Shown here in pieces: positions 34,986 to 43,057 of a stretch of 64,000 nucleotides of DNA. Position numbers and translations under genes: made by a program. The DNA lies in assembly GCA_964530115.1 (NCBI GenBank), contig CAZGYD010000058.1:34972-98971 (forward strand), given 5' to 3'. A model generated the notes under the pieces. It searched no databases, was not told where the DNA came from, and worked only from the letters and a program-made list of their open reading frames with translations. Source of the DNA: Fen-999 sp964530115. Its GTDB lineage: Bacteria; Pseudomonadota; Gammaproteobacteria; Burkholderiales; Rhodocyclaceae. Position 1 is the first letter of the stretch, and each line of letters opens with the position of its first letter.

Positions 34986-36749
34986 ATGGTTTCAATGCAA
35001 GCAACGGTTGGTGATTCTGGCCGCTATGCCGTATGGCCCCATGACAGTCGGGTCGCCCTGGCAATGGTGGCCGCTGCAGTCACCATCGTCGCGGCCTATT
35101 GGGGCGTCTGGAACTTCGGTTTCGTCTGGGACGATTACCGCATTTTCCTCGTAAGGCCGGAGTTCCGGACCGAACTGTGGCCACAAGCGATCTTCTCGGC
35201 ATTTCCGGTGTCCGACAACTACTTCCGTCCCCTCGCGCTGCTGACCTTCGTCGCGGAACTGCACTGGTTCGATGCATCCCCGGGGCCGATGCACGTGACC
35301 AACTTGCTACTGCACATCATCAATACCTTGCTGGTCGGCCTGCTCGCGGCGCGCCTCGCCGGGGCGGCTGGCGCGAACGCCTGGCCGATGGCCGCGACCG
35401 CAGCCTTGGTCTATGGCCTGCACCCGGCACTGGTCGAGGTGGCGGCCTGGATTTCCGGCCGCTTCGATCTACTCGTGACCCTGTTCACGCTGCTGGGGCT
35501 GTGGATCGCCGGCGCGAAGCCGGCGAGGCGGTGGCAAACCCCGGCAATCATCCTGTGCTTCCTCGCGGCCGCGGGATCGAAGGAAATGGCGATCACCATG
35601 CCGCTCTTGGTGCTCGGCTGGCGGTGGCTGCTGTTCCGGCTCGAGCATCCGGGCGGGACGGGCTACTGGTGGCGGGGTAACGTTCGCCTGGCAGCCGGAC
35701 TCGTCGGCGCGGGCTTGTTTTACCTGCTCATCCGCGCCTGGGCACTCGGTCATCTGACGGTCAACGATTCCATGCTGATCGCGACGACCCCGCTGGAACG
35801 GGCGCTTCTGACCGGCAAGTCATTCTTGTGGTACCTCTGGCTGACCTTCTGGCCTTTCAAGGTTTCCGCACCCTTGCATGAGGCGCCGATGCCGGTACAA
35901 CCAACGGATCTGGCGGCGTGGTCGGGTTTGCTGGCGTTGGTCGTCACCATTGCTGTCGTAGGATGGCTCGGGGGTCGCCGCGGCCATCCGATGGCGATCC
36001 TGTCAACAGCCTATTTGGTTGCGCTGTTTCCTGTGCTGCACGTGCTGAAGCCGCTGACGATCGGTGCCAACATCGTGCACGACCGCTTTCTGGCGCTGCC
36101 CCTGGTATTCGCCAGCATCGCGGCAGCCCTCGTGTTCATTAAAGCAATGGCGTGGATGCGTGCGACGGCCCCCCGAGTTGGCCCGGCCATGGCGCTACCG
36201 CTCGTTTTCTGGCTTTTTTGGGCGGGAATGAACACCCATGTAAACAGTCGTTTCTGGAGTTCGGACATCGTCCTCTGGAACCGTGCGCTGCAGACCCAGC
36301 CCGACTCGGCGACCGCCTTGGGAAATCTTGCCGCCAGCTATCTCGAACAGGGCAGGTACGACCTTGGCTTCACGGCCGCCGAACGGGCACTCGACCTGAC
36401 GCCGGACAAGATGACCGCCCAGGCCAATTACGCCTTGGCGCTCAAGGGGCTCGGGCGACACGCCGAGGCTAGAGAGAAGTACGAGGAGATTCTCCGCCGG
36501 TTCGGCGAGAACGCGGATATCCTCAACAACCTCGGCGTTGTCAGCGTGGAAATGGGCAACGATGCCGAGGCCCGGCCTTATTTCGAACGGGCCGTGGCAC
36601 TCTCCCCGAGGCACTGGCGGGCGTTGATCAACCTCTCGCGTCTCGAGAAGCGTTCGGGACGCGATTCGCATGCCGAGGCGTACCTCGTCGAGGCGCTCAA
36701 ATGGGCACCGCCGGGTTCGGTCAGCATCGCAGAATCCCAGAAAGGCTGA
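34986..36749 (+). CDS. Polytopic GT-C-like protein with C-terminal TPRs, candidate pilin glycosyltransferase
   Basis: 587 residues from ATG 34986 (GGAGG site 8 bases upstream). About 10-11 transmembrane helices; an early acidic loop motif NFGFVWDDYRIF like the catalytic Asp loop of GT-C enzymes; C-terminal TPR region (~440-580: NLAASYLEQGRYDLGFTAAE, ILNNLGVVSVEMGNDAEARP). The layout recalls TMTC-type O-mannosyltransferases. Placed right after two pilins and before a decaprenyl-phospho-arabinose pathway, it is the best candidate for transferring arabinose to pilin, the role TfpW has in some Pseudomonas strains. Family is visible, substrate is inference. 243 bases without a gene follow. Confidence 0.7.
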   Translation: MVSMQATVGDSGRYAVWPHDSRVALAMVAAAVTIVAAYWGVWNFGFVWDDYRIFLVRPEFRTELWPQAIFSAFPVSDNYFRPLALLTFVAELHWFDASPGPMHVTNLLLHIINTLLVGLLAARLAGAAGANAWPMAATAALVYGLHPALVEVAAWISGRFDLLVTLFTLLGLWIAGAKPARRWQTPAIILCFLAAAGSKEMAITMPLLVLGWRWLLFRLEHPGGTGYWWRGNVRLAAGLVGAGLFYLLIRAWALGHLTVNDSMLIATTPLERALLTGKSFLWYLWLTFWPFKVSAPLHEAPMPVQPTDLAAWSGLLALVVTIAVVGWLGGRRGHPMAILSTAYLVALFPVLHVLKPLTIGANIVHDRFLALPLVFASIAAALVFIKAMAWMRATAPRVGPAMALPLVFWLFWAGMNTHVNSRFWSSDIVLWNRALQTQPDSATALGNLAASYLEQGRYDLGFTAAERALDLTPDKMTAQANYALALKGLGRHAEAREKYEEILRRFGENADILNNLGVVSVEMGNDAEARPYFERAVALSPRHWRALINLSRLEKRSGRDSHAEAYLVEALKWAPPGSVSIAESQKG

Positions 36750-36992
36750 GCGCCAGACGATCTCGGCCGGTCGGCGGTGAAGATGGCGCTGCGTGCCGCA
36801 GCCGTCATTTGGGCATCCATTCGCGCCTTTTTCCGTGGATGGCGACCGGTGTCATGCCGTATCGTTCGGATTTGATGAGCGGTCCTTCCGCACGATGGTG
36901 CGGGGTGGCCGGATGTACTTGGCCGATGCCCGCGATCCCCTTGAACGATCCGGATTGACGGGCATCCGCCGTCGCGGATCGGGTTCGGGGAC

Positions 36993-37871
36993 ATGAATCT
37001 GCAAAGCCTGCTGCGTTTGCTGAGGCCGCATCAGTGGCTGAAGAACGGCTTCGTCTTCATCGGCGTGCTATTCGGCCGACAGTGGCAGGCGGATCAACTG
37101 ATCCCGGCAGCGTTTGCATTCCTGTCCTTCTGTGCCGTCGCAAGTGCGGTCTATGTGTTCAACGACTTGGTCGACGCCGAGTCCGACCGGCAGCATCCGG
37201 TGAAACGTCATCGCCCCATCGCCAGCGGTGAAGTCGGTCCGCGCTTGGCGACGTTCCTGTTCGTCGCGCTGCTCATTCTCGGGGGGGGGCTCGCCGCGCT
37301 CGCCGGGACGGCCGTCCTGGGCTGCGTCACCGGCTATCTGGCATTGAACGTCGCCTACACGCTGCGCCTGAAGCACATCGCCATCCTCGACGTCTTCGCC
37401 ATCTCGGCCGGTTTCATGCTCCGGATTCTCGCCGGAACCCTCGGCATCGGCATCGAGCCGTCTTCGTGGCTCCTGCTCTGCGGCATGATGATCACGCTCT
37501 TCCTCGGTTTCGCCAAACGTGGCGCGGAACTGCGCCTGCTGGAGCGGCGTGGCGTGGAGCGGCGAGGCAATCCGCGTTTCGTGCTCGGCGAATACGGGCC
37601 GACGATGATCGAGCAGTTCATGTCGATCAGCGCCGCCTGTGCGATCCTGAGCTACAGCCTCTATACCGTGAGCCCGGAAACGGTCGCCCGTCATGGCACG
37701 GACCGCCTCATCTTTACCGTACCCTTCGTGATCTATGGCATCTACCGCTATGTCTGGCTGCTCCACCAGCGTGGTGGCGGCAATGACGCTTCCCGGGATT
37801 TGTATAACGATCCTCATCTGCTCGTCACGGTCGCGGGTTGGTCGGCGGCCACGCTGGCGCTCCTATGGTGA
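36993..37871 (+). CDS. UbiA-family decaprenyl-phosphate phosphoribosyltransferase
   Basis: 292-residue membrane prenyltransferase, homologous to mycobacterial Rv3806c (5-phosphoribosyl transfer from PRPP to decaprenyl phosphate). LLRPHQWLKNGFVF, the Asp-rich motif FNDLVDAESDRQHPVKRHRP, and a second site FAKRGAELRLL. It is the first committed step to decaprenyl-phosphoryl-arabinose. A run of nine G (37281-37289) lies in LILGGGLAAL. Overlaps the next gene. Confidence 0.9.
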   Translation: MNLQSLLRLLRPHQWLKNGFVFIGVLFGRQWQADQLIPAAFAFLSFCAVASAVYVFNDLVDAESDRQHPVKRHRPIASGEVGPRLATFLFVALLILGGGLAALAGTAVLGCVTGYLALNVAYTLRLKHIAILDVFAISAGFMLRILAGTLGIGIEPSSWLLLCGMMITLFLGFAKRGAELRLLERRGVERRGNPRFVLGEYGPTMIEQFMSISAACAILSYSLYTVSPETVARHGTDRLIFTVPFVIYGIYRYVWLLHQRGGGNDASRDLYNDPHLLVTVAGWSAATLALLW

Positions 37872-38839
37872 GCCGGGCAGTACCGATGCCTTCATTGCGG
37901 GGCGTCACGATTTCCATGGCGTTGGCGGCGTCGGGCTATCTCGCTTTCGTACTCTGGGGCGGCTGGCATGATGTGCTTGCGGCCTCGACCTCGATCGGCG
38001 TTCTCGGCCTGGCGGCCGTGCTGGGTTTGTCGCTCGTCAACTATGCATTGCGCTTCGTCCGCTGGCAGATCTATCTGAAAGCGCTCGGCCAGCAGGTACC
38101 GACGGTGCCGAGCGCGCTCATCTATGCGAGCGGCTTCGCGCTGACGACGACGCCGGGCAAGGCGGGGGAACTCGTTCGAGGCATCTTCCTGCGTCGCCAT
38201 GGCGTGAGCTTCACGGCGAGCACGGCGGCTTTCTTCAGTGAGCGACTTTCCGATCTCGTCGGTGTCGTCACGCTGGCGATGCTCGGACTCGCCACCTATC
38301 CTGCCGGCCGGTCCCTCGCCATCGTCGCGGTGGGCATGATCGGGGTTGCTCTCGCCATCCTCTCCCGGCCGCGGCTGCTGGAATGGCTCAAGGTGAGGCT
38401 TCCGGAAGAGGGCGGGCGCCTGATCCGAACCGTCCGCCATCTGCTGGCCATGCTTCTCGAGGCGTCACGCTGCCACGCGCCGGTCGTGCTCGCCGTTGCG
38501 ACGCTGCTCTCGGTCATCGCCTGGTCGGCCGAGGCGGTCGGCGCCTGGCTCGTGCTGCGCTGGCTCGGCTTCGATGCGGGGCTTGCCTTCGCCGCAGGCG
38601 CCTACGCCTTGGCCATGCTCGCGGGTGCGCTGAGTTTCCTGCCGGGGGGGCTCGGCGGCACCGAGGCGGTCATGGTCGCGATCCTGCTCTGGGGCGGTAT
38701 GCCGGGCGCCGAGGCGGTCGCCGCGACGGTGATCATTCGCCTCGCGACGCTCTGGTTCGCCGTCGCGATCGGCATCGCCGCCCTTCCTGCGGTGGGCGGT
38801 TTGCCGAACGGAACGGCGGGGGAGGGCATGCGTGGCTGA
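37865..38839 (+). CDS. Lysylphosphatidylglycerol synthase-TM (AglD-like) membrane protein, possible lipid-glycan flippase
   Basis: About 324 residues, 7-8 transmembrane helices, LPG_synthase_TM family (YALRFVRWQIYLKALG, TTPGKAGELVRGIFLRRHG, FLPGGLGGTEAVMVAILL). Starts ATG 37865 or GTG 37868 overlapping the UbiA stop; its end overlaps DprE1. Related proteins take part in polyprenyl-glycan metabolism; a role in flipping or transferring the arabinose lipid is inference. A seven-G run sits in LPGGLGG. Confidence 0.75.
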   Translation: MVSRAVPMPSLRGVTISMALAASGYLAFVLWGGWHDVLAASTSIGVLGLAAVLGLSLVNYALRFVRWQIYLKALGQQVPTVPSALIYASGFALTTTPGKAGELVRGIFLRRHGVSFTASTAAFFSERLSDLVGVVTLAMLGLATYPAGRSLAIVAVGMIGVALAILSRPRLLEWLKVRLPEEGGRLIRTVRHLLAMLLEASRCHAPVVLAVATLLSVIAWSAEAVGAWLVLRWLGFDAGLAFAAGAYALAMLAGALSFLPGGLGGTEAVMVAILLWGGMPGAEAVAATVIIRLATLWFAVAIGIAALPAVGGLPNGTAGEGMRG

Positions 38840-40154
38840 CGATACCGTGCGGTCCTGGAACCGCCTGCCGAAAGCCCGCCACGAGCGCGTCGCCCAGCTC
38901 GCCGATCGTTTCTCGCCCTTACCCTTGCCGCCGGAACCCCTGACGGTGCTGCCGTTCGGCAACGGCCGCAGCTACGGCGATGTCTGCCTCAACGATGGCG
39001 GCGGGTTGATCGCGACGCGCCGGCTCGATCATTTCATCGCCTTCGACGAAACGGCCGGCATATTGACCTGCGAGTCGGGAGTCTCGCTCGACGAAATCCT
39101 CGCTCTCGTGGTGCCGCGCGGCTGGTTCCTCTCGGTCACGCCCGGCACGCGCTTCGTCACCGTGGGCGGCGCGATCGCCAACGACGTGCACGGCAAGAAT
39201 CATCATCGCCTCGGCAGTTTCGGCCACCACGTACTGGCGTTCGAGTTGCTGCGCTCCGACGGCCGACGCCTGCTTTGCTCGGCCACCGAGAATCCCGACT
39301 GGTTTCGCGCGACGATCGGTGGCCTGGGTCTCACGGGCCTCGTGACCTGGGCACGCCTCCGGCTTCAGCGCATCCCGGGGCCCTGGCTCGAAACCCGCTC
39401 ATGGCGCTTCGGCAGCCTCGACGAGTTCTGGGCGCTCGATGGCGAGGCCCGGGGAGCGTGGCCCTATACCGTCGCCTGGATCGACTGTGTGGCCGGCCGG
39501 CGCGGGCGAGGCATCCTGATGGCCGGGCGGCATGCCCCCGCCGACCGCCAGGGTGGTCATTATGTCGAGCGGCGCCGGCGCATGCCGTTCGATCCTCCAT
39601 TCTCGCTTGTCAATGCACTGAGCGTGCGCCTCTTCAACATCGCCTACTATCGCCGCCCCGCGGCGCAGGGGATGGCGCTTACGCATTTCCAGCCTTATTT
39701 CTATCCGCTCGATGCCGTGCGCGACTGGAACCGCATCTATGGCCGTCGCGGCTTCTATCAGTATCAATGCGTGCTGCCACCGGCTGCCGCGGCCGAAGGC
39801 ATCGGTACCCTGCTCGCGCGCATCACGGAGAGCGGCGAGGGCTCTTTCCTCGCGGTGCTCAAGACCTTCGGCGATATGTCGCCAGCCGGGATGCTTTCTT
39901 TCCCGCGCGAGGGGGTGACGCTCGCGCTCGACTTTCCCGATCACGGCGCGCGGACGTTGCGCCTGTTCGAAGATCTCGATGCGATCGTCACGGAAGCCGG
40001 CGGCGCGCTCTACCCGGCCAAGGATGCGCGCATGCCGGCCGCGATGTTCCGCCGGGGGTTCCCGCGCTGGGAGGCATTCGCACCCTACGTCGATCCGCGC
40101 TTCTCGTCCGGGTTCTGGCGGCGAATGGGAGGTGAGGAATGCAGAAAATCGTGA
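38832..40154 (+). CDS. dprE1: DprE1-like decaprenylphosphoryl-ribose oxidase
   Basis: FAD oxidase that converts decaprenylphosphoryl-ribose to the 2'-keto intermediate. 440 residues, GTG start. FAD-domain motifs FGNGRSYGDVCLNDGG and VTVGGAIANDVHGKNHH (matching the mycobacterial enzyme), and C-terminal ALYPAKDARMPAAMF with the conserved Lys. The position of the benzothiazinone-reactive Cys of the tuberculosis enzyme reads Ala here (GVTLALDFP). Overlaps the DprE2 gene by 16 bases. Confidence 0.92.
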   Translation: MADDTVRSWNRLPKARHERVAQLADRFSPLPLPPEPLTVLPFGNGRSYGDVCLNDGGGLIATRRLDHFIAFDETAGILTCESGVSLDEILALVVPRGWFLSVTPGTRFVTVGGAIANDVHGKNHHRLGSFGHHVLAFELLRSDGRRLLCSATENPDWFRATIGGLGLTGLVTWARLRLQRIPGPWLETRSWRFGSLDEFWALDGEARGAWPYTVAWIDCVAGRRGRGILMAGRHAPADRQGGHYVERRRRMPFDPPFSLVNALSVRLFNIAYYRRPAAQGMALTHFQPYFYPLDAVRDWNRIYGRRGFYQYQCVLPPAAAAEGIGTLLARITESGEGSFLAVLKTFGDMSPAGMLSFPREGVTLALDFPDHGARTLRLFEDLDAIVTEAGGALYPAKDARMPAAMFRRGFPRWEAFAPYVDPRFSSGFWRRMGGEECRKS

Positions 40155-40882
40155 TCTTTGGCGCGACCTCGGCGATCGCTGCGCACTGTGCCAGACTTTG
40201 GGCTGTGCGCGGCGAAGCGCTCTTTCTCGTCGCGCGCAATGGGCAACGGCTCGAGCGCCTGCTGGCCGATCTGCGGGTACGAGCGCCGGGCGGGACCGTC
40301 GAGGGTGCCGTTGCCGACATCGAGGACTTCGCAAAGCACGAGGCGCTGCTCGATCGAGCGGCGGCGGCGCTCGGCGGCATCGACATCGTGCTGATCGCGC
40401 ACGGCTCGCTGCCCGACCAGAAAGTCTGCGAAAGCTCGGTCGATCTGACCCTTCGCGAGATCCGTGTCAATGCGCTCTCGGTCGTTTCACTCGCGACACA
40501 CGTCGCCAACCGCTTCGAAACCCAGGGGCGCGGGGTGCTCGCGGTGATCGGCTCGGTGGCCGGAGACCGCGGCCGGCAGAGCAACTACGTCTATGGCGCG
40601 GCCAAGGGCATGGTCGCGATCTTCCTGCAGGGGTTGCGCAACCGGCTCGCCCGCCACGGCGTCACGGTGCTGACCATCAAGCCGGGCTTCGTCGATACGC
40701 CGATGACGGCGCACCTGGAAAAGAAGGGGCCGCTTTGGGCCAGGCCCGAGGAGGTGGCGGCCGGTATCGTCGCCGCGATCGACGCCCGGCGCGACGTCGT
40801 CTACCTGCCCTGGTTCTGGCGCTGGATCATGCTGGTGATCCGGGTCGTTCCGGAATCGCTGTTCAAGCGGCTGTCGCTCTGA
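40139..40882 (+). CDS. dprE2: DprE2-like SDR, decaprenylphosphoryl-2-keto-ribose reductase
   Basis: Short-chain dehydrogenase completing the epimerisation to decaprenylphosphoryl-arabinose. 247 residues: nucleotide-binding IFGATSAIAAHCARLWA, Ser in IGSVAGDRGRQSNYVYGAAKG with the YxxxK motif, KPGFVDTPMT. Together with DprE1 and the UbiA protein it gives the whole three-step core of the DPA pathway (the phosphatase step apart). Confidence 0.92.
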   Translation: MQKIVIFGATSAIAAHCARLWAVRGEALFLVARNGQRLERLLADLRVRAPGGTVEGAVADIEDFAKHEALLDRAAAALGGIDIVLIAHGSLPDQKVCESSVDLTLREIRVNALSVVSLATHVANRFETQGRGVLAVIGSVAGDRGRQSNYVYGAAKGMVAIFLQGLRNRLARHGVTVLTIKPGFVDTPMTAHLEKKGPLWARPEEVAAGIVAAIDARRDVVYLPWFWRWIMLVIRVVPESLFKRLSL

Positions 40883-40897
40883 TCGCGTCCTGGCCGC

Positions 40898-41470
40898 TCA
40901 GAGCATGTCGGGCGTGACCATCGCCCGCAGCACGACCTGATCCTCACCTTCCCGCATTCGGCGGGAGAACCACCAGACCGCGCCCTTCTTCACCGACCAG
41001 TCGGCTTCTTCGCCGGAGAGGAGCAGGGCAGCGAGCCGGCCGAGGGTCGGCTGATGGCCGACGATGATGCAGACGGGCCGGGCCGGCGTGTCACCACGGC
41101 TGACCAGCCCGTAGGGCGCAGGACGCCCCGCAGGGGCGGTCCCAAACGAAGTTTGGGACGGGGCGCCGCCCCGCAGTTTGGCTGTCTTGTACGGCTCGAT
41201 CCAGCCGGCGGCGGCGAGCAGTTCGGCGACGTCGGCGCCGGGCCCGATCTTCGCTTCGATCTCGAAGGGCAGGCCAAGCGCGTGCGCGGTCTGCTGGGTG
41301 CGTTCCGTCGGGCTGACGAGCACGAGGGGCACGCGCTCCTTCAGGCGGCTGCGCAGCCAGGCGGCCATCTTCCGTGCCTGTTTTTCGCCGCGCGCGGTCA
41401 GCCGCCGCTTGGCGTCGGCCTTGCCGTCGCCGTCCTCGGCCTCGGCGTGTCGCCAGAGAATCAGGTCCAT
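40898..41470 (-). CDS. SixA-type histidine phosphatase with an inserted repeat
   Basis: Phosphohistidine phosphatase family. Catalytic LILWRHAEAE at the N-terminus and second His in CIIVGHQPTLGRLAALLL. The ATG at 41470 fits the family; upstream open frame is spurious. Between YKTAK and PVCIIVGHQ there are about 35 extra residues encoded by a palindromic repeat (41082-41175), absent from usual SixA proteins (~150-160 residues). Convergent with dprE2 (15 bases). Confidence 0.85.
   Translation of the reverse strand: MDLILWRHAEAEDGDGKADAKRRLTARGEKQARKMAAWLRSRLKERVPLVLVSPTERTQQTAHALGLPFEIEAKIGPGADVAELLAAAGWIEPYKTAKLRGGAPSQTSFGTAPAGRPAPYGLVSRGDTPARPVCIIVGHQPTLGRLAALLLSGEEADWSVKKGAVWWFSRRMREGEDQVVLRAMVTPDML
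41082..41175 (+). repeat. Palindromic repeat element inserted in frame in the SixA gene (contains dispersed repeat copy 5)
   Basis: Starts with the dispersed-repeat core (CACCACGGCTGA, 41082-41103), then three stems: CGCCCC-GCA-GGGGCG (41124-41138), GTCCCAAAC-GAA-GTTTGGGAC (41139-41159) and GGGGCG-C-CGCCCC (41160-41172). REP/BIME-like; read through on the minus strand without stop. Confidence 0.75.
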
Positions 41471-41526
41471 CGTCGTTTCCCCGTCGTCGTCGCCCGGCAT
41501 TGTCGCCGTCGCGCATGTCACGGTGT

Positions 41527-43008
41527 TTACCGCGGTTTCGGCAGCCGGCGCAGGCGTTCCAGAAGCGCAGGCACCGTGGCCATCAGCGCCGCGTGGCGCG
41601 GGCCGTGCCAGCCGCCGACGAGCGTCACCGCCTCGCGCAGGCGGGGGTCGTGTCCGGCGCAGTCCATCAGCAGCGCGCCCGCGTTGGCCAGATCGTTCAG
41701 TTGTCCCAGGGTCTCCTGCGCCCGGGCAAGCTCCTCCGCCATGCGTCGGCGCGCCTTGCCGCGGCCGAGCGAAACGAAGAATTCCAGGCCGTAGCGCAGC
41801 CGCTTGATGCCGATGCGCAGGGCGTGAAGCGAAGCCGGATCCTCGGCGGTGGCCGCGTCGGCGAGCTCGCGAACCTTGCGCCGCAGCTTTTTCAGCCGCG
41901 TCGCGGCGAAATCCGCGGTGGTGCCGGCCTCTGGCGGTCGTGTTGCCGTGAGCTCACAGCAGTAGGCGGTGAGCTGGATCATCAGCCGGCCGAATTCCCG
42001 CGAGTTCAGATAGGCGACGGCCTGCTGACGCGCGGCGTGACGGCGGTCGGTGACGGTCGCCGCGAGCGCGGCGAGGCGTGGCTCGTCCGGCAGTGCGGCG
42101 ACGACCGGATCGACGATCTCGGCAAGCAGGACGTCGAAGTCGCGTGCGCGGCCGAGAAGCCGCATCATCTCGCGCAGCGGCGGCAGCAGGTCGCGTACCC
42201 TGGCCGGGGACAGGAGCGGCGAGAACAGCCGGAGCGCCGCGCGCAGCCTCCGGGTGCCGACACGCAGCTGATGGATGTATTCGGGATCCGGGCTGGTCGC
42301 GGCGCCGGCGTGGTTGCGTTGCATCTGTTCGAGGCACGAAGACGAGACGGCCTGGAACGCGGAAAGCGGCGCTGCCGACGGATCGAGCCGTATCGAAGCG
42401 GCCCGGGCCGGGGCCGGAGAGATACCGGCGTGCAGGAGAAAACCGCGTTCGGCCTTCGACAGCGGCGCGGGCAGGAGCGGCACCTGCCGGGAAAGTTCGA
42501 GGGCCAGGTCGAACAGGCGCGGGATGTCGCCGCCCGCGAGTTCGATTTCGATCTCCGAGACGGCCTCGCGCCGGCCGGCCGCGGCGATCCAGCCACGGTC
42601 GAGCATCAGCGAGACGTTGCCGAACGACCAGGTCGTGCGCCGGAAGCTGGTTTCGAACAGCGGCGCGAGCCTCGCGCGCACACGCGGCTTGTCGAGCTGC
42701 TGCCGCAATTCGTCGTCGATGTCCGAGAAGTCGAAATGGCCGGTGTAGGGCGCTTCCCATTCCGGCCGCTGCGACAGGCCGCCGGTACCGCTGCCGGCGC
42801 ACTTGACCGTCTGGAGCCAGCGTCGGCCCTGGCGACGCAGGCGCACGGCGATGCCGCTCTTCCAGAGAGCCAGTTCCGGCGTGTCGTAATAGATGCTGGT
42901 GAGCTTTGCGCCGTGTCTTTCGGCGGCGGTCTTCAGCAACGGATGACGAAGGAAGAGACGTTGCGCCGATTCCGGCAGCGCCAGCTTGAGTTCGATTTCG
43001 TTGCCCAT
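41527..43008 (-). CDS. CYTH-CHAD protein, inorganic triphosphatase-like
   Basis: 493 residues. N-terminal CYTH tunnel domain with the ExExK signature (NEIELKL), SIYYDTPELALWKSGIAVRL and C-terminal acidic strand SEIEIELAGGD; C-terminal CHAD helical domain (~230-490) with conserved His/Arg (YIHQLRVGTRRLRAALRLF, LHALRIGIKRLRYGLEFF) that binds polyphosphate. Like E. coli YgiF; probably cleaves triphosphate bound to polyphosphate granules. Start set at MGNEIELKL. Confidence 0.93.
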   Translation of the reverse strand: MGNEIELKLALPESAQRLFLRHPLLKTAAERHGAKLTSIYYDTPELALWKSGIAVRLRRQGRRWLQTVKCAGSGTGGLSQRPEWEAPYTGHFDFSDIDDELRQQLDKPRVRARLAPLFETSFRRTTWSFGNVSLMLDRGWIAAAGRREAVSEIEIELAGGDIPRLFDLALELSRQVPLLPAPLSKAERGFLLHAGISPAPARAASIRLDPSAAPLSAFQAVSSSCLEQMQRNHAGAATSPDPEYIHQLRVGTRRLRAALRLFSPLLSPARVRDLLPPLREMMRLLGRARDFDVLLAEIVDPVVAALPDEPRLAALAATVTDRRHAARQQAVAYLNSREFGRLMIQLTAYCCELTATRPPEAGTTADFAATRLKKLRRKVRELADAATAEDPASLHALRIGIKRLRYGLEFFVSLGRGKARRRMAEELARAQETLGQLNDLANAGALLMDCAGHDPRLREAVTLVGGWHGPRHAALMATVPALLERLRRLPKPR

Positions 43009-43057
43009 GGCGGGTGCGATTATGCCCCGCCGGCCCGCGGCGATTGTTACAGCCGGC

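Noticed and set aside
36793..36996. 67-residue frame in the gap before the UbiA gene
   Set aside because: No ribosome-binding site, no recognisable feature, overlaps the real start; the 36750-36992 gap shows nothing I can name.
38612..38640. CTGAGTTTC match in the AglD-like gene
   Set aside because: Only nine bases match the repeat and the residues (GALSFLPGG) are a conserved family motif.
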